Positions 48,342 to 57,519 of a stretch of DNA of 64,000 nucleotides are shown here, in pieces. The stretch is from Deferribacterales bacterium Deferri_01. Its GTDB lineage: Bacteria > Chrysiogenota > Deferribacteres > Deferribacterales > Geovibrionaceae. The stretch is from positions 1 through 64,000 of the forward strand of contig LUZY01000014.1 of assembly GCA_001603805.1 (NCBI GenBank), in the 5' to 3' direction. Numbering within the stretch: position 1 is the stretch's first letter; every line of letters begins with the position of its first letter. Below the pieces are notes generated by a model that searched no databases, was not told the DNA's origin, and saw only the letters and a list, made by a program, of their open reading frames with translations. The position numbers and the translations under genes were made by a program.

Positions 48342-48941
48342 ATGATAAAGAACAGAATATTTGAAAACTGCCTTAATGAGCTTTCCCGTCTGCCCGGAGT
48401 CGGGCGGAAAACAGCGGGACGCCTTGCCCTCCATGTGCTTAAAATGAAGCAGGAGGACGTGAAGCGTCTTGCGGAAAGCATTGTCTACCTGAAGGAAAAA
48501 ACCGTCTTTTGCTCTGTCTGCGGCGGCATATCCGAAACAGCGGTCTGTTCGGTCTGTGAGGATCGCTACCGTGTGCGTTCGCAGATATGCGTAGTGGAGG
48601 AGCCGAAGGATATTTTCATCATAGAAAACACTGGAAGCTACAGAGGGCTTTATCATGTTCTGGGGGGTAAAATATCTCCTCTTGACGGTATAGGTCCTGA
48701 TGAACTCCGCATAGCGTCTCTAATTGAGAGGCTGGAAAACGGAGAGGTTACGGAGGTTATAATGGCGTTGAACCCTGATGTTGAAGGGGAGACTACGTCC
48801 ATATATATTTCCCGTCTACTGAAGCGCTTTCCTGAAATAAGCGTGACGAAAATAGCAAGCGGAGTCCCTATAGGCTCAAATCTTGAGCATACGGACGAGG
48901 TAACACTGCTGAAGGCTCTGGAGGGCAGAATCAGGCTTTAA
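48342..48941 (+). CDS. recR: Recombination protein RecR
   Basis: Ring-forming partner of RecF/RecO in gap repair. 199 residues: helix-hairpin-helix (LSRLPGVGRKTAGRLALHVL), the four-Cys zinc finger (CSVCGGISETAVCSVC) and a Toprim domain (VVEEPKDIFIIENTGSYRGLYHVLGG; ALNPDVEGETTSIYISRLL). It follows ybaB by 24 bases. Confidence 0.97.
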   Translation: MIKNRIFENCLNELSRLPGVGRKTAGRLALHVLKMKQEDVKRLAESIVYLKEKTVFCSVCGGISETAVCSVCEDRYRVRSQICVVEEPKDIFIIENTGSYRGLYHVLGGKISPLDGIGPDELRIASLIERLENGEVTEVIMALNPDVEGETTSIYISRLLKRFPEISVTKIASGVPIGSNLEHTDEVTLLKALEGRIRL

Positions 48942-48954
48942 GGTGAGCTGATAA

Positions 48955-50481
48955 ATGTCCAGAGAGATAATAATAAATTCTACGGTAAATGAATGCCGTG
49001 TGGCTGTGCTGGAAAACGGAAGCACATCGGAAATATTCATAGAAAGAGCCCACAGCAAAAATGTTGCGGGCAATATATACAAAGGCAGAGTTGTTAAAGT
49101 GCTTCCGGGCATTCAGTCCGCTTTTGTTGATATAGGTTTGAACAAGGCTGCGTTTCTCCCCGTTGCTGATATTTATGTGGAAAACGGGGACAAGGTGGCT
49201 TTCTTTGAAAAAAGCGTGGACGGTTCAATCGAGTTCGATGATCTTGAGATGGATCGCCGTGTTCAGGAATTTCCCCCCATTCAGGATCTTCTGCGTGAAG
49301 GGCAGGAGATAATAGTTCAGGTCGCCAAGGAAGCCATAGGGCAGAAAGGCGCCCGTCTTACTACTCACATCACAGTCCCCGGACGCTATATAGTGCTTAT
49401 GCCCGGTTATGAGCATGTCGGCGTATCCCGCAAGATAGAGCAGGATGAAGAGCGCGAGCGTCTTCGTCAGGTTCTTAAGGAGATAAAACCGAAGGGTATG
49501 GGTCTCATAGCCCGCACAGTCTCCGCAGACAGGAGCTATGAGGAGATAAAGAGCGACCTTGAGTACCTTCTCCGTTTATGGGCGAAGATTCAGGAGCGCA
49601 TGACCCGCTCCGGCGCTCCGGCGCTTGTTTATGAAGATCATGACCTGATTTTCCGCATACTCCGTGATGTTGTGAATGAAAAAGTAAGCCGTATTATTAT
49701 AGATAATAAGGCCGACTATCTCAAAATGAAAACTTTCCTGCGGGAATACATGCCTGATCTCGATGTGGAGGTTTCTCTCTATGAGCATGAGCTTCCAGTG
49801 TTTGACCATTACAATATTGAGATTGAGATCAACAGGATACTTGATAAAAAGGTATGGCTGAAATCCGGCGGATATATAGTTATAGATCAGGCGGAAGCCC
49901 TCACTGTTATTGATGTCAACACCGGTAGATTTGTGGGCAAACGCAACTTTGAGGAAACAATACTGAAAACCAACCTTGAGGCAGCTAAAGAGATAGCCTG
50001 GCAGCTCCGCCTGCGTAATATAGGCGGAATAATCATCGTGGATTTCATAGATATGAGCAGGGATGAGAACAAGGAAAAGGTTCTCGTTTCTCTTGAAGCA
50101 GAACTCAAAGGTGACAGAGCGAAATGCTCCGTTGTGAACATTTCCCCGCTCGGTCTTGTTGAAGTAACAAGAAAGCGTGTTCAGGAGAGCCTTACACGCA
50201 CATTAAGCGAGCCCTGCCCGTATTGCGAGGGACGTGGAATTGTTAAGTCAAAGCTCACTATATGCTATGATATCCTCCGTGAAATACGCCGCATTGCCCC
50301 ATACTTTAAAAATAAGAAAATTCTCGTGGAAGCGCATCCTGATGTGGTTGATCTTATTCTTAATGATGAGAAAGAAAGCCTTGATGAAATTGAGCTTATG
50401 ATGAGCGTCAATATAGAAGTCAATCCCAGTGAGGACTTCCATATCGAAAACTATGACGTTGTTCCGGTAAGCAAGGAATAG
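48955..50481 (+). CDS. rng: Ribonuclease G
   Basis: Endoribonuclease of the RNase E/G family (16S 5'-end maturation and mRNA decay). 508 residues: S1 domain (GNIYKGRVVKVLPGIQSAFVDIGL), 5'-sensor and RNase H-like domains, catalytic acidic motifs VIDVNTGRFVG and IIVDFIDM, and the zinc-link CPYCEGRG. It lacks the long C-terminal scaffold of RNase E. GGTGAG lies before the ATG. Confidence 0.96.
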   Translation: MSREIIINSTVNECRVAVLENGSTSEIFIERAHSKNVAGNIYKGRVVKVLPGIQSAFVDIGLNKAAFLPVADIYVENGDKVAFFEKSVDGSIEFDDLEMDRRVQEFPPIQDLLREGQEIIVQVAKEAIGQKGARLTTHITVPGRYIVLMPGYEHVGVSRKIEQDEERERLRQVLKEIKPKGMGLIARTVSADRSYEEIKSDLEYLLRLWAKIQERMTRSGAPALVYEDHDLIFRILRDVVNEKVSRIIIDNKADYLKMKTFLREYMPDLDVEVSLYEHELPVFDHYNIEIEINRILDKKVWLKSGGYIVIDQAEALTVIDVNTGRFVGKRNFEETILKTNLEAAKEIAWQLRLRNIGGIIIVDFIDMSRDENKEKVLVSLEAELKGDRAKCSVVNISPLGLVEVTRKRVQESLTRTLSEPCPYCEGRGIVKSKLTICYDILREIRRIAPYFKNKKILVEAHPDVVDLILNDEKESLDEIELMMSVNIEVNPSEDFHIENYDVVPVSKE

Positions 50482-50490
50482 GAAAAATAA

Positions 50491-51084
50491 ATGTACAACA
50501 GAAAAGACGCTTTTTACAGAAAGGCAAAGAAGGAAGGCTACAAGTCCCGTGCGGCTTACAAGCTGACAGAGCTTAACAAAAAGTACGGGCTGTACAACCC
50601 CAACAGCCGTGTTCTGGACGCCGGCTGCGCTCCGGGAGGCTGGAGCCAGGTTGTGCTTGAGACAGTAAAAAAACAGCCAGTAGTGGGTGTGGATCTTATT
50701 CAGGTTGAGGGAATGGGATATCCTAATTTTCACTTTATCCTCGGCGATCTAACATCAAATGAAACTCTTATGAAAGTGCTTGATATATGCCCTGAGTTTG
50801 ACACGGTGCTTTCTGATGCTGCCCCGAACACTTCCGGCACCAAACTTCTTGACCATGTGAACAGCTGCGAGCTTGTGGGGCTTATTTTTACTTTTGCCAA
50901 AAAAGTGCTTAGAAAAAACGGCAACTTCTGTTTCAAACTTTTTGACGGTGAAGACACCCAAGGGTTATTGAAAGAGATACGCAGGTTTTTCAACATGGTG
51001 AAAGTGATCAGACCGGAAGCCACAAGAAAAAGCTCATTTGAGATATATGTTGTGTGCAAGGGCTACACGGGTGAAAAGGAATAG
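50491..51084 (+). CDS. rlmE: 23S rRNA Um2552 methyltransferase RlmE (FtsJ)
   Basis: Methylates U2552 in the ribosomal A-loop; heat-inducible in many bacteria. 197 residues: AAYKLTELNKKYGL, SAM motif VLDAGCAPGGWSQV, and the K-D-K-E tetrad with Asp in VLSDAAPNTSG, Lys in CFKLFDGED and Glu in SSFEIYVVC. It lies 9 bases after rng. Confidence 0.97.
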   Translation: MYNRKDAFYRKAKKEGYKSRAAYKLTELNKKYGLYNPNSRVLDAGCAPGGWSQVVLETVKKQPVVGVDLIQVEGMGYPNFHFILGDLTSNETLMKVLDICPEFDTVLSDAAPNTSGTKLLDHVNSCELVGLIFTFAKKVLRKNGNFCFKLFDGEDTQGLLKEIRRFFNMVKVIRPEATRKSSFEIYVVCKGYTGEKE

Positions 51085-51153
51085 ACATTTTTAACGAACT
51101 TTCCATGTCATAATCGGATCGGAATGGTATAATAGTCCATGATGAGGTGAAAC

Positions 51154-51777
51154 ATGGAAGCCATTCAAACCATCCTTACCCGCAGGTCAGTGAATTTTTT
51201 TGACCCATCCTTTAAAATGTCTGACAATGAGATTACCGAGATTCTCGAGCTTGCTGCTCTGGCTCCGTCCTCCTACAATATTCAGCCGTGGGAAGTTATT
51301 ACTGTGCGTTCGCCGGAGCGCAAAAAGGCTCTCCGTGCATGCGCTTTTAATCAGCCGAAAGTTGAAGAAGCGTCTGCTGTTTTTATCATAATCGGCAATA
51401 CTGATGCCGTTGAGGAAAATCTTGATGCAGTGGCAGCAGACCTTGTGGAAAAAGGGTATGCAGATGAAAAAACTGCGGAAAGTGTGAAAAAAACCGCCGG
51501 AGGATTTTACGGCGCACCTGACAGCGAGCGGAGAAAAGTTTTTGCCGCCAGAAATGCTGGGTTGTTTGCAATGAATCTAATGATAGCGGCTGAGGGTCTG
51601 GGGTTTGTTACTCACCCCATGGACGGTTTTGATGAAGATAAAATCAAGGAAGAGTTCGGAATAAAATCCGGCAAAGTTATTCCCATGCTTATAGCTGTGG
51701 GCAGGTTTAAGGACGGTGCATCTCTTCCTGACAGAAAAATGCGGTTCTCTTCGGAGCGGTTCGCAAAGTTTGAATAA
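51154..51777 (+). CDS. Nitroreductase-family FMN protein
   Basis: 207 residues: QTILTRRSVNFFDPSF, the flavin motif LAALAPSSYNIQPWEVITV, and the C-terminal NLMIAAEGLGFVTHPMDGFDEDKIKEEFG. Larger than the nitroreductase at 24.4 kb and not a close copy. GAGGTG lies five bases before the ATG. A reductase of unknown substrate. Confidence 0.92.
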   Translation: MEAIQTILTRRSVNFFDPSFKMSDNEITEILELAALAPSSYNIQPWEVITVRSPERKKALRACAFNQPKVEEASAVFIIIGNTDAVEENLDAVAADLVEKGYADEKTAESVKKTAGGFYGAPDSERRKVFAARNAGLFAMNLMIAAEGLGFVTHPMDGFDEDKIKEEFGIKSGKVIPMLIAVGRFKDGASLPDRKMRFSSERFAKFE

Positions 51778-52088
51778 AAGTTAAAAATTATAAATTTAAT
51801 ATAAAACTGTAGTTCAATTTGTTTTAAACTATGGTACACCGAATCGCACCAGTGTAAAGCATAGGTAAATGTAAATGGTCAGACGTCTGGACATTTACTA
51901 AATTTATTTTAGGCTATATACTGCTGATAGTAAATAAAAAACATAGGCTCTAGTTAAGACGCTAACAACTTAATTGTTGACAAATGCGCTAAATAATGAT
52001 TTTACATACCGAAACGGTAGTAATAACCGTTATTACGATTTTTAATTTGTGCAACCATCGTTAGTTTTTTCATTGGAGGACGTGTATT
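51778..52088. other. AT-rich control region before the DUF134 gene
   Basis: 311 gene-free bases. It holds a long palindrome at 51871-51898, a TTGACA-type -35 at 51977-51982 with no clean -10, and a second palindrome GTAATAACCGTTATTAC at 52020-52036. The spacing suggests an autoregulated promoter for the DNA-binding DUF134 protein. Confidence 0.45.
51871..51898. promoter_or_regulatory. 28-base near-perfect palindrome
   Basis: Outer arms GTAAATG and CATTTAC and a perfect centre CAGACGTCTG, interrupted only by two mismatched pairs. It is too symmetrical to be chance and has no following U-run. A repressor operator or a hairpin ending the nitroreductase transcript are both possible. Confidence 0.5.
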
Positions 52089-52508
52089 ATGCCCAGACCA
52101 CTAAAACCACGCACAATAGGTGTTGTGCCGGAAATTTGTCATTTCAAACCAAGGGGAGTTCCGGCAAAAAAACTGAAAACCGTAGGGATAACTCTTGATG
52201 AGTTTGAGGCAATCAGACTCGCTGATTATGAAGGACTCTCCCACGAGGAAGCCGCAGTGCTTATGAATGTTTCACGCCCAACTTTCAGCAGGCTTGTGGA
52301 AAAAGCCAGAGTGAAAGTAGCGGGATTTCTTGTGAACGGAAGCCAGCTTGTGATTGATGGCGGCAACATTGAATTCGACCCGGACAGAGCATGTGTAAGA
52401 TGCAAAGAAAACATGCCTGAAAAACGTATGGAACGCAGAAAACGTGCCTGCGGAATCATTTCCGGATGTACAGAGGAAGAAGCAGAGCTTACGGATGCGA
52501 AGGTCTGA
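52089..52508 (+). CDS. DUF134-family DNA-binding protein
   Basis: 139 residues of the DUF134 family: opening MPRPLKPRTIGVVPEICHFKPRGVP, then a sigma-70 region-4-like helix-turn-helix (TLDEFEAIRLADYEGLSHEEAAVLMNVSRPTFSRLVEKARVKVA) and a short Cys-containing tail (CVRCKEN, CGIISGC). Probably a regulator; members often lie near metal/redox genes. GGAGG precedes the ATG by nine bases. Palindromes upstream suggest autoregulation (inference). Confidence 0.9.
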   Translation: MPRPLKPRTIGVVPEICHFKPRGVPAKKLKTVGITLDEFEAIRLADYEGLSHEEAAVLMNVSRPTFSRLVEKARVKVAGFLVNGSQLVIDGGNIEFDPDRACVRCKENMPEKRMERRKRACGIISGCTEEEAELTDAKV

Positions 52509-52956
52509 AAGAGAAATAAAAGATTATAATATATTAGAAAATCTGCTGAAGCAGGGTGAAGTAATTCACCTTGCTCTGGCGGATTCTCCCTGCCCTTACC
52601 TTGTGACCGTGAACTACGGTTACATGGACGATGCGCTTTATTTCCACTGTGCATCCGAAGGGCGCAAGATTGATCTTATCAAAAAAAATCCCGATGTGTT
52701 TTTCCAGATAATCCTGAAAAATGAACTTATAAAAGCTGAGAGTGCATGCAGGTGGACAACTAAATTTACCTCTGTCTGCGGTGAGGCGAAGGCTGTTATA
52801 CAGGAAACCCACGCTGACAAGCGCAAGGCACTCCAAATAATAATGGACCATTACGGGATGAAAGACACCGAGTTTACAGAAAATATGACCAGAAACATGC
52901 TTACTGTAAAACTGAATATTGTCTCCATCTCCGGCAAGAGTAACGCCGAAAGCTGA
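52495..52956 (+). CDS. Pyridoxamine 5'-phosphate oxidase-like flavin protein
   Basis: About 153 residues of the split-barrel flavin-binding family related to the NimA/5-nitroimidazole group: MRRSEREIKDYNILENLLKQG, ALADSPCPYLVTVNYGYMDDALYFHCASEGRKIDLI and VCGEAKAV. The ATG inside the end of the DUF134 gene was chosen; the frame stays open 17 codons further upstream. Co-transcribed with DUF134. Function in the cell unknown; often an FMN- or F420-binding reductase. Confidence 0.85.
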   Translation: MRRSEREIKDYNILENLLKQGEVIHLALADSPCPYLVTVNYGYMDDALYFHCASEGRKIDLIKKNPDVFFQIILKNELIKAESACRWTTKFTSVCGEAKAVIQETHADKRKALQIIMDHYGMKDTEFTENMTRNMLTVKLNIVSISGKSNAES

Positions 52957-52996
52957 GAATCAGTGTATTTTGACAAACTGATGAAGCTTCCAGAAT

Positions 52997-53956
52997 CTAT
53001 AGGAAAATCTTTAGCCCCTCGTATTTTTTCATAACCTGTTCCGCATGGCGAATCCAGCGCTCCGGTATGGCGGCGTATCCGTATATTGCACCTGCAACTG
53101 CTCCGGTCACTGCTCCTATGGTGTCTGCGTCGCCTCCCATATTCACTGCTTTCAGTAGTGTTTCCTCAAAGGATGATGATTCCATGTTCAGCCAGATTGC
53201 TGTTTCCAAAGTGGTTACACAGTAAGACGTGGTCTGATAAACCTCCGGCTCAAGAAATATATCTTTAAGGTCATCCATCAGCCCTTCATATTCATCACGC
53301 AGAGCCATGATGCTCTGTTCAGGCTCAAACCCTGTAATAAGCTTTTTCAGGAGCAGGTTGTAGATAACGTTTGTGAACTTTGCTATTGGGTGTGCGTGGG
53401 TGACGGAGCAGGAGAGACCCGAAGCGTCTATCAGCTCTTTATCTGTGGAGTTGATGTACCATGCAGTGAGGATGCTGGAGCGCATAAGTGCGCCGTTTCC
53501 GTTTGATTCCCTGTCTGACGGGGCCGAACCTGTGGTAAGTGCCTGACGTGTGGTGCGTCCTATGTCAAATGCTTCGCCCGACGGTGTGTATGCACCTTCT
53601 ATAAACCATTTTAAATAATGTCTGCGCTCGTTCTCAGGGTCAGCTTTTCCCTTTTCGGCAAGGCTCTCTCCCAGTGCTATGAGCATGGAGGTGTCATCTG
53701 TCCAGCTTCCGGCAGCAAGCCCGTATACTCCGCCTCCTGTGATGTCCTTCTGATACTTCCCTGTGAGGCGTACGGGTCGTACAGGTGAGAGCATACCCTC
53801 TCCCGACATCTGGGTAAGTCCCAGCATATCGCCTATGATATTGCCCGCAATCATCCCTTTGATGCGGTCTTTGAAGTTTTCTCCGGTTTCACGCAGTGCA
53901 TGCAGGGTTTCAGGTGAATGCAGGCAGTCCGAGACTCTTTCAAAGTTTTCTTCCAT
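52997..53956 (-). CDS. ADP-ribosylglycohydrolase (DraG/ARH family)
   Basis: Removes ADP-ribose from proteins or nucleotides. 319 residues with all metal and active-site motifs: GNIIGDMLGLTQM, SWTDDTSMLIALGESL, GRTTRQAL, GNGALMRSS, VTHAHPIAKFT and GGDADTIGAVTGAVAGAIYGYAAIPERW. The dimetal-binding aspartates are intact. The gene starts 6 bases after the stop of the degenerate PEP-synthase-like gene, so the two form an operon. Its substrate and any partner ADP-ribosyltransferase are not in the window. Confidence 0.93.
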   Translation of the reverse strand: MEENFERVSDCLHSPETLHALRETGENFKDRIKGMIAGNIIGDMLGLTQMSGEGMLSPVRPVRLTGKYQKDITGGGVYGLAAGSWTDDTSMLIALGESLAEKGKADPENERRHYLKWFIEGAYTPSGEAFDIGRTTRQALTTGSAPSDRESNGNGALMRSSILTAWYINSTDKELIDASGLSCSVTHAHPIAKFTNVIYNLLLKKLITGFEPEQSIMALRDEYEGLMDDLKDIFLEPEVYQTTSYCVTTLETAIWLNMESSSFEETLLKAVNMGGDADTIGAVTGAVAGAIYGYAAIPERWIRHAEQVMKKYEGLKIFL

Positions 53957-53962
53957 AGGGCA

Positions 53963-55765
53963 TCAGTCCTTAATTTCTATTTTGTCTCCGCATAGTTTTA
54001 TTCTTTTTCCGTCTGCTATTAGTCCGGCGAATCGTATTCCGGCATAAAGAGGAGTTCCGGTGCGTATGCAGTATTCTGTCAGGTACGAGAAAAGCGGTGC
54101 TGTGTCAGTGACAACCGCACGGCAGCCATCCAGACAATGAAGCATTGCAGGGGGCAGATTACGCACCAGAGCTATATCTGTGAGTTTGTCTGTAAGGTGA
54201 ACAGGCGCACAGCCAAGCCCCTCATAATCTTCGTGGCAAAAAGATATACAGGGGACCTCTGTTTGCTTTTTTGAGAGCATTTTTTTAACAATGGAAGGTA
54301 TCTCTGATATATCTTTTTCGTATATATCATAAGGAACAAACTGGGCTGCTGTCCGTTCGCCCTGCCATTTTTTAAACCACAGAGTCACAGGTATATTTCC
54401 GTAATACTCATCATTATAGAAGTTTTTAAGATCTGAAAGATCAAATGCAAATACATCAGCGGCGTTTTTAATAAGCCGTCCTTCCAGCATCTCGTTCCCA
54501 AAAGTAAGCAGCAGATGATGGAGAGAGGCAGACACGCCGAAGGCGGCGGATGTTATTTCATCACGCAGATCAAGGCACGAGTGAAGCTCTGAAACACTGC
54601 GGCGGAGTTTATCTTTATTTAGCAAAAACCTCTTTGAAGCAGGGAGAGACGCAAACAGTCCGTCAAAATCAGCATGTTTGAAAGTGCGGCGTACTTCTGA
54701 TTTGATGGACGGGTAAATTGGGTCAAGAAACGGAGGCATATCAAAAGGAGAATCCAGCAATGATCTTTCTCTGGTAAGAAACACAAATTTTAACAGGGTT
54801 TCAGTGTCTTTCAGCAGTGCGTAGCATCTGGTGAATGCTTCCCATGTTTTCATATGGATAAGCTGAGTTGTCATGGCGCAGAGCGCGAGAAATTCTGTAA
54901 AGTTTTCAGAAAAAAGGAATTCTTTGGTTATCTCTGCAGATTTTATATCTTCAATTCCTTCTTTGATCTCTTCATCGTTAATGGCGAAAATTTTCAGATC
55001 CGGATGGCTGAAGGATGATTTTTTATTTTTTACATATATCCACGGTGCGTAGTTCAACAGATAATAATCCTGTGTTGTTCCGGCTGTTGTGCATATGTGT
55101 CCGATGTTTGCAGTGTTGATAAAAGGTTTGCCGCATATGCAGGCAAGTGAGGGGCTCGAGGTTTTCACATTTACACTTATCATCAGCGGATTAAAAAGAT
55201 CAGGCACTGTTTTTGCGAGGGAAAGGGCAAATGGCGAAAGAGTTTCAGGGAAAACGCCGGAAAGCATACCCCTTCCGTAAAGGGTTTTTTCCGGTACGCC
55301 CTCATTCTGAGATAATGTATATTCCACTGACGACAGAGCGGCGGGCACCTTGAAAAGGCGTCTGTCATATTTCAGTTTGTCGGCGGGTCTTATCTCTTCA
55401 GCCTTGAAAACATAACGTTTGTCATCACCGGCGAGAAGCACGCCAATACGCACGGGAGTATCAAGCCCTTTTTCAATATTGACCGCTGTTTCCGCCAGCT
55501 TAACCATGCGTGCCGGTTCTATGACGGGCTCTCCTTCTATGAGGCGCACAAAATCTTTGTACACTCCCTTAAGAAGCACAGCGCAGAAATCTCCGCAGAA
55601 CAAACCGACGAGACCGGCATTATCCTCGTAAACAGTTTCCAGTGTGATAACGAGAGTTTCCGCCGGCATGTCATAATTTTTGCCTTCGTAGGCAAATTCG
55701 CCGTTTTCCGACGGATTCATAACTTTTATTCCGAGTTCTTCTATCTTTTTAAGCATATCTTCCAT
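53963..55765 (-). CDS. Degenerate PEP-synthase/rifampin-phosphotransferase-like protein
   Basis: 600 residues. Residues about 85-135 look like the end of a PEP/pyruvate-binding ATP domain (KLAETAVNIEKGLDTPVRIGV, KAEEIRP). The middle has the family block GVFPETLSPFALSLAKTVPD. The end (about 535-600) matches the swivelling phosphohistidine domain, yet the GGxxSHxA motif reads TAPLFSYLTEY, with Tyr in place of His. Most of the ATP-grasp domain is absent. Catalysis by the usual mechanism seems impossible; a regulatory or binding role is inferred. Operon with an ADP-ribosylglycohydrolase. Confidence 0.65.
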   Translation of the reverse strand: MEDMLKKIEELGIKVMNPSENGEFAYEGKNYDMPAETLVITLETVYEDNAGLVGLFCGDFCAVLLKGVYKDFVRLIEGEPVIEPARMVKLAETAVNIEKGLDTPVRIGVLLAGDDKRYVFKAEEIRPADKLKYDRRLFKVPAALSSVEYTLSQNEGVPEKTLYGRGMLSGVFPETLSPFALSLAKTVPDLFNPLMISVNVKTSSPSLACICGKPFINTANIGHICTTAGTTQDYYLLNYAPWIYVKNKKSSFSHPDLKIFAINDEEIKEGIEDIKSAEITKEFLFSENFTEFLALCAMTTQLIHMKTWEAFTRCYALLKDTETLLKFVFLTRERSLLDSPFDMPPFLDPIYPSIKSEVRRTFKHADFDGLFASLPASKRFLLNKDKLRRSVSELHSCLDLRDEITSAAFGVSASLHHLLLTFGNEMLEGRLIKNAADVFAFDLSDLKNFYNDEYYGNIPVTLWFKKWQGERTAAQFVPYDIYEKDISEIPSIVKKMLSKKQTEVPCISFCHEDYEGLGCAPVHLTDKLTDIALVRNLPPAMLHCLDGCRAVVTDTAPLFSYLTEYCIRTGTPLYAGIRFAGLIADGKRIKLCGDKIEIKD

Positions 55766-55871
55766 AAACGAATTATCCTTTGAGTAAGCGTCTTCGTCAA
55801 GACGATTATTTATTATGAAAAGGTGTTGCAGATTTATATCTTATACGGATAATATGAACTTGGAGAGCATT

Positions 55872-56414
55872 ATGAAGGTTTTGATAATTAACGGAAGCCC
55901 CCGTGCAGAAGGTAACTGTGCGTGGCTTTCAGAACAGCTTGCTGAAAAATATAAGGACGAAGACTGCGAAGTTGTGAGTCTCAGAGAACTTAATTTTTCC
56001 AACTGCGGCGGATGTTCCAACTGCCGTACGGGTGAAGGAATCTGCGAAACAGATGACGACCTCAAGCCTGTTCTGCCCAAGCTCCTTGAGGCAGATCTTA
56101 TCATTCTCTCATCTCCCAATTATTATGCTGCTGTTTCAGGAATCTGCAAAACTTTTATCGACAGATGGGTATGCCTCAAAAAAAGAGGCGGTGTGCCGCA
56201 GTTCCGTCCTGAGCAGAAAATTTTCTTCGTATTTGTGCAGGGTGCCGGCAACCGTTCCCACGGCGAGCCTGCTGTGGAGTGGGCAAAGAAGGTTTTCACT
56301 CACTACGGGCTGAAATTTTACGGAATGGTTATTCCTAACTGCTCCGCAGACAGCAGAGACGGAATCAGGCTTAAGCTTGATGAAATCAGAATGAATCTTA
56401 GCATGTTTCTTTGA
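55872..56414 (+). CDS. NADPH-dependent FMN reductase / flavodoxin-like protein
   Basis: 180 residues with the flavodoxin-like opening MKVLIINGSPRAEGNCAWLSEQLAEKY, then FSNCGGCSNCRTGEGICETDDDL and IILSSPNYYAAVSGICKTFIDRW. The cysteine-rich C-x2-C-x2-C segment is typical of iron-sulfur-flavoprotein-type reductases. The ATG follows GGAGAG at six bases; an ATG 19 codons earlier is less likely. Single gene. Confidence 0.9.
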   Translation: MKVLIINGSPRAEGNCAWLSEQLAEKYKDEDCEVVSLRELNFSNCGGCSNCRTGEGICETDDDLKPVLPKLLEADLIILSSPNYYAAVSGICKTFIDRWVCLKKRGGVPQFRPEQKIFFVFVQGAGNRSHGEPAVEWAKKVFTHYGLKFYGMVIPNCSADSRDGIRLKLDEIRMNLSMFL

Positions 56415-56450
56415 GTCCAAGCGTAAAGAAAGCTGCCCTGAAGGGGACTA

Positions 56451-56480
56451 TTGATTGGCGGTTTTCTTGAGAGATATAAT
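56451..56480 (+). promoter_or_regulatory. Promoter of the aldolase gene
   Basis: TTGATT (56451-56456), 18-base spacer, perfect TATAAT (56475-56480), followed by GGAGG (56486-56490) and the ATG at 56499. The leader is very short. Confidence 0.7.
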
Positions 56481-56498
56481 GTAACGGAGGTTTTATAA

Positions 56499-57473
56499 AT
56501 GGCTGTTTCTTACAGAGAACTCGGTCTGGTGAACACTCGTGAGATGTTCAAAAAAGCAATGGCAGGAAAATATGCCGTGCCCGCCTACAACTTTAACAAC
56601 CTTGAGCAGCTTCAGGCTATAGTTACCGCCTGCGTGCAGACAAAGTCACCCCTTATCCTTCAGGTTTCAAAAGGAGCAAGGGAGTATGCAAATGCAACAA
56701 TGCTCCGCTATATGGCAATGGGCGCCACAGCTCTTGCTAAAGAGATGGGCTGCGAAATACCCATAGCGCTTCATCTTGACCACGGCGACACCTTTGAAAT
56801 ATGTAAGGACTGCGTGGACTATGGTTTTTCATCTGTGATGATAGACGGCAGCCACCATTCATTTGAAGACAATATAGCGCTCACCAGAAAAGTGGTTGAG
56901 TATGCTCATCAGTTTGATGTAACTGTGGAAGGCGAACTCGGTGTTCTCGCCGGAATAGAGGATGATGTATCCTCCGAAAAATCACACTACACCAACCCTG
57001 ACGAGGTTGAAGAGTTTGTAAAAAGAACAGGGGTTGACTCGCTTGCCATCTCTATCGGCACATCACACGGAGCCTACAAGTTTAAGGTTAAGCCCGGCGA
57101 ATCTGTTCCTCCTCTCCGTTTTGACATACTTGAGGAGTGCGAAAAGCGTCTCCCCGGTTTTCCCATAGTTCTTCACGGTGCTTCATCTGTTGTGCCGAAG
57201 TATGTGGAAATCATAAATGCCAACGGCGGTCAGCTTGACGGCGCAGTGGGCATACCCGAAGAACAGCTCAGAAAAGCTGCGGAGAGCGCTGTGTGCAAAA
57301 TCAACATAGACAGTGACGGCAGACTTGCTTTCACTGCTATGATTAGGGAGACTCTGACTAAAAATCCTTCGGAGTTTGACCCCAGAAAATACCTTAAACC
57401 CGCAAGAACAGAACTTATTGAGCTTTATAAACATAAAAACCTCAATGTTCTCGGCTCTGCCGGCAAAGCATAA
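56499..57473 (+). CDS. fba: Class II fructose-bisphosphate aldolase
   Basis: Zinc aldolase of glycolysis and gluconeogenesis, 324 residues. Motifs: YAVPAYNFNNLEQLQAIV, zinc/catalytic HLDHGDTFEICKDCVDYGFSSVMIDGSHHSFEDNI, VEGELGVLAGIEDDV, AISIGTSHGAYKF and IVLHGASSVVP. Own promoter and terminator: a single-gene unit. Confidence 0.96.
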   Translation: MAVSYRELGLVNTREMFKKAMAGKYAVPAYNFNNLEQLQAIVTACVQTKSPLILQVSKGAREYANATMLRYMAMGATALAKEMGCEIPIALHLDHGDTFEICKDCVDYGFSSVMIDGSHHSFEDNIALTRKVVEYAHQFDVTVEGELGVLAGIEDDVSSEKSHYTNPDEVEEFVKRTGVDSLAISIGTSHGAYKFKVKPGESVPPLRFDILEECEKRLPGFPIVLHGASSVVPKYVEIINANGGQLDGAVGIPEEQLRKAAESAVCKINIDSDGRLAFTAMIRETLTKNPSEFDPRKYLKPARTELIELYKHKNLNVLGSAGKA

Positions 57474-57482
57474 TAATTAAAA

Positions 57483-57512
57483 CCGGGCGTCTCTCATAAG
57501 AGAGGTGCCCGG
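57483..57512. terminator. Terminator after the aldolase gene
   Basis: Thirteen-base arms (57483-57495 and 57500-57512, CCGGGC...GCCCGG) with two non-canonical pairs and a four-base loop. U-run weak. It lies between two convergent genes and probably serves both. Confidence 0.65.
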
Positions 57513-57519
57513 ATACTGT

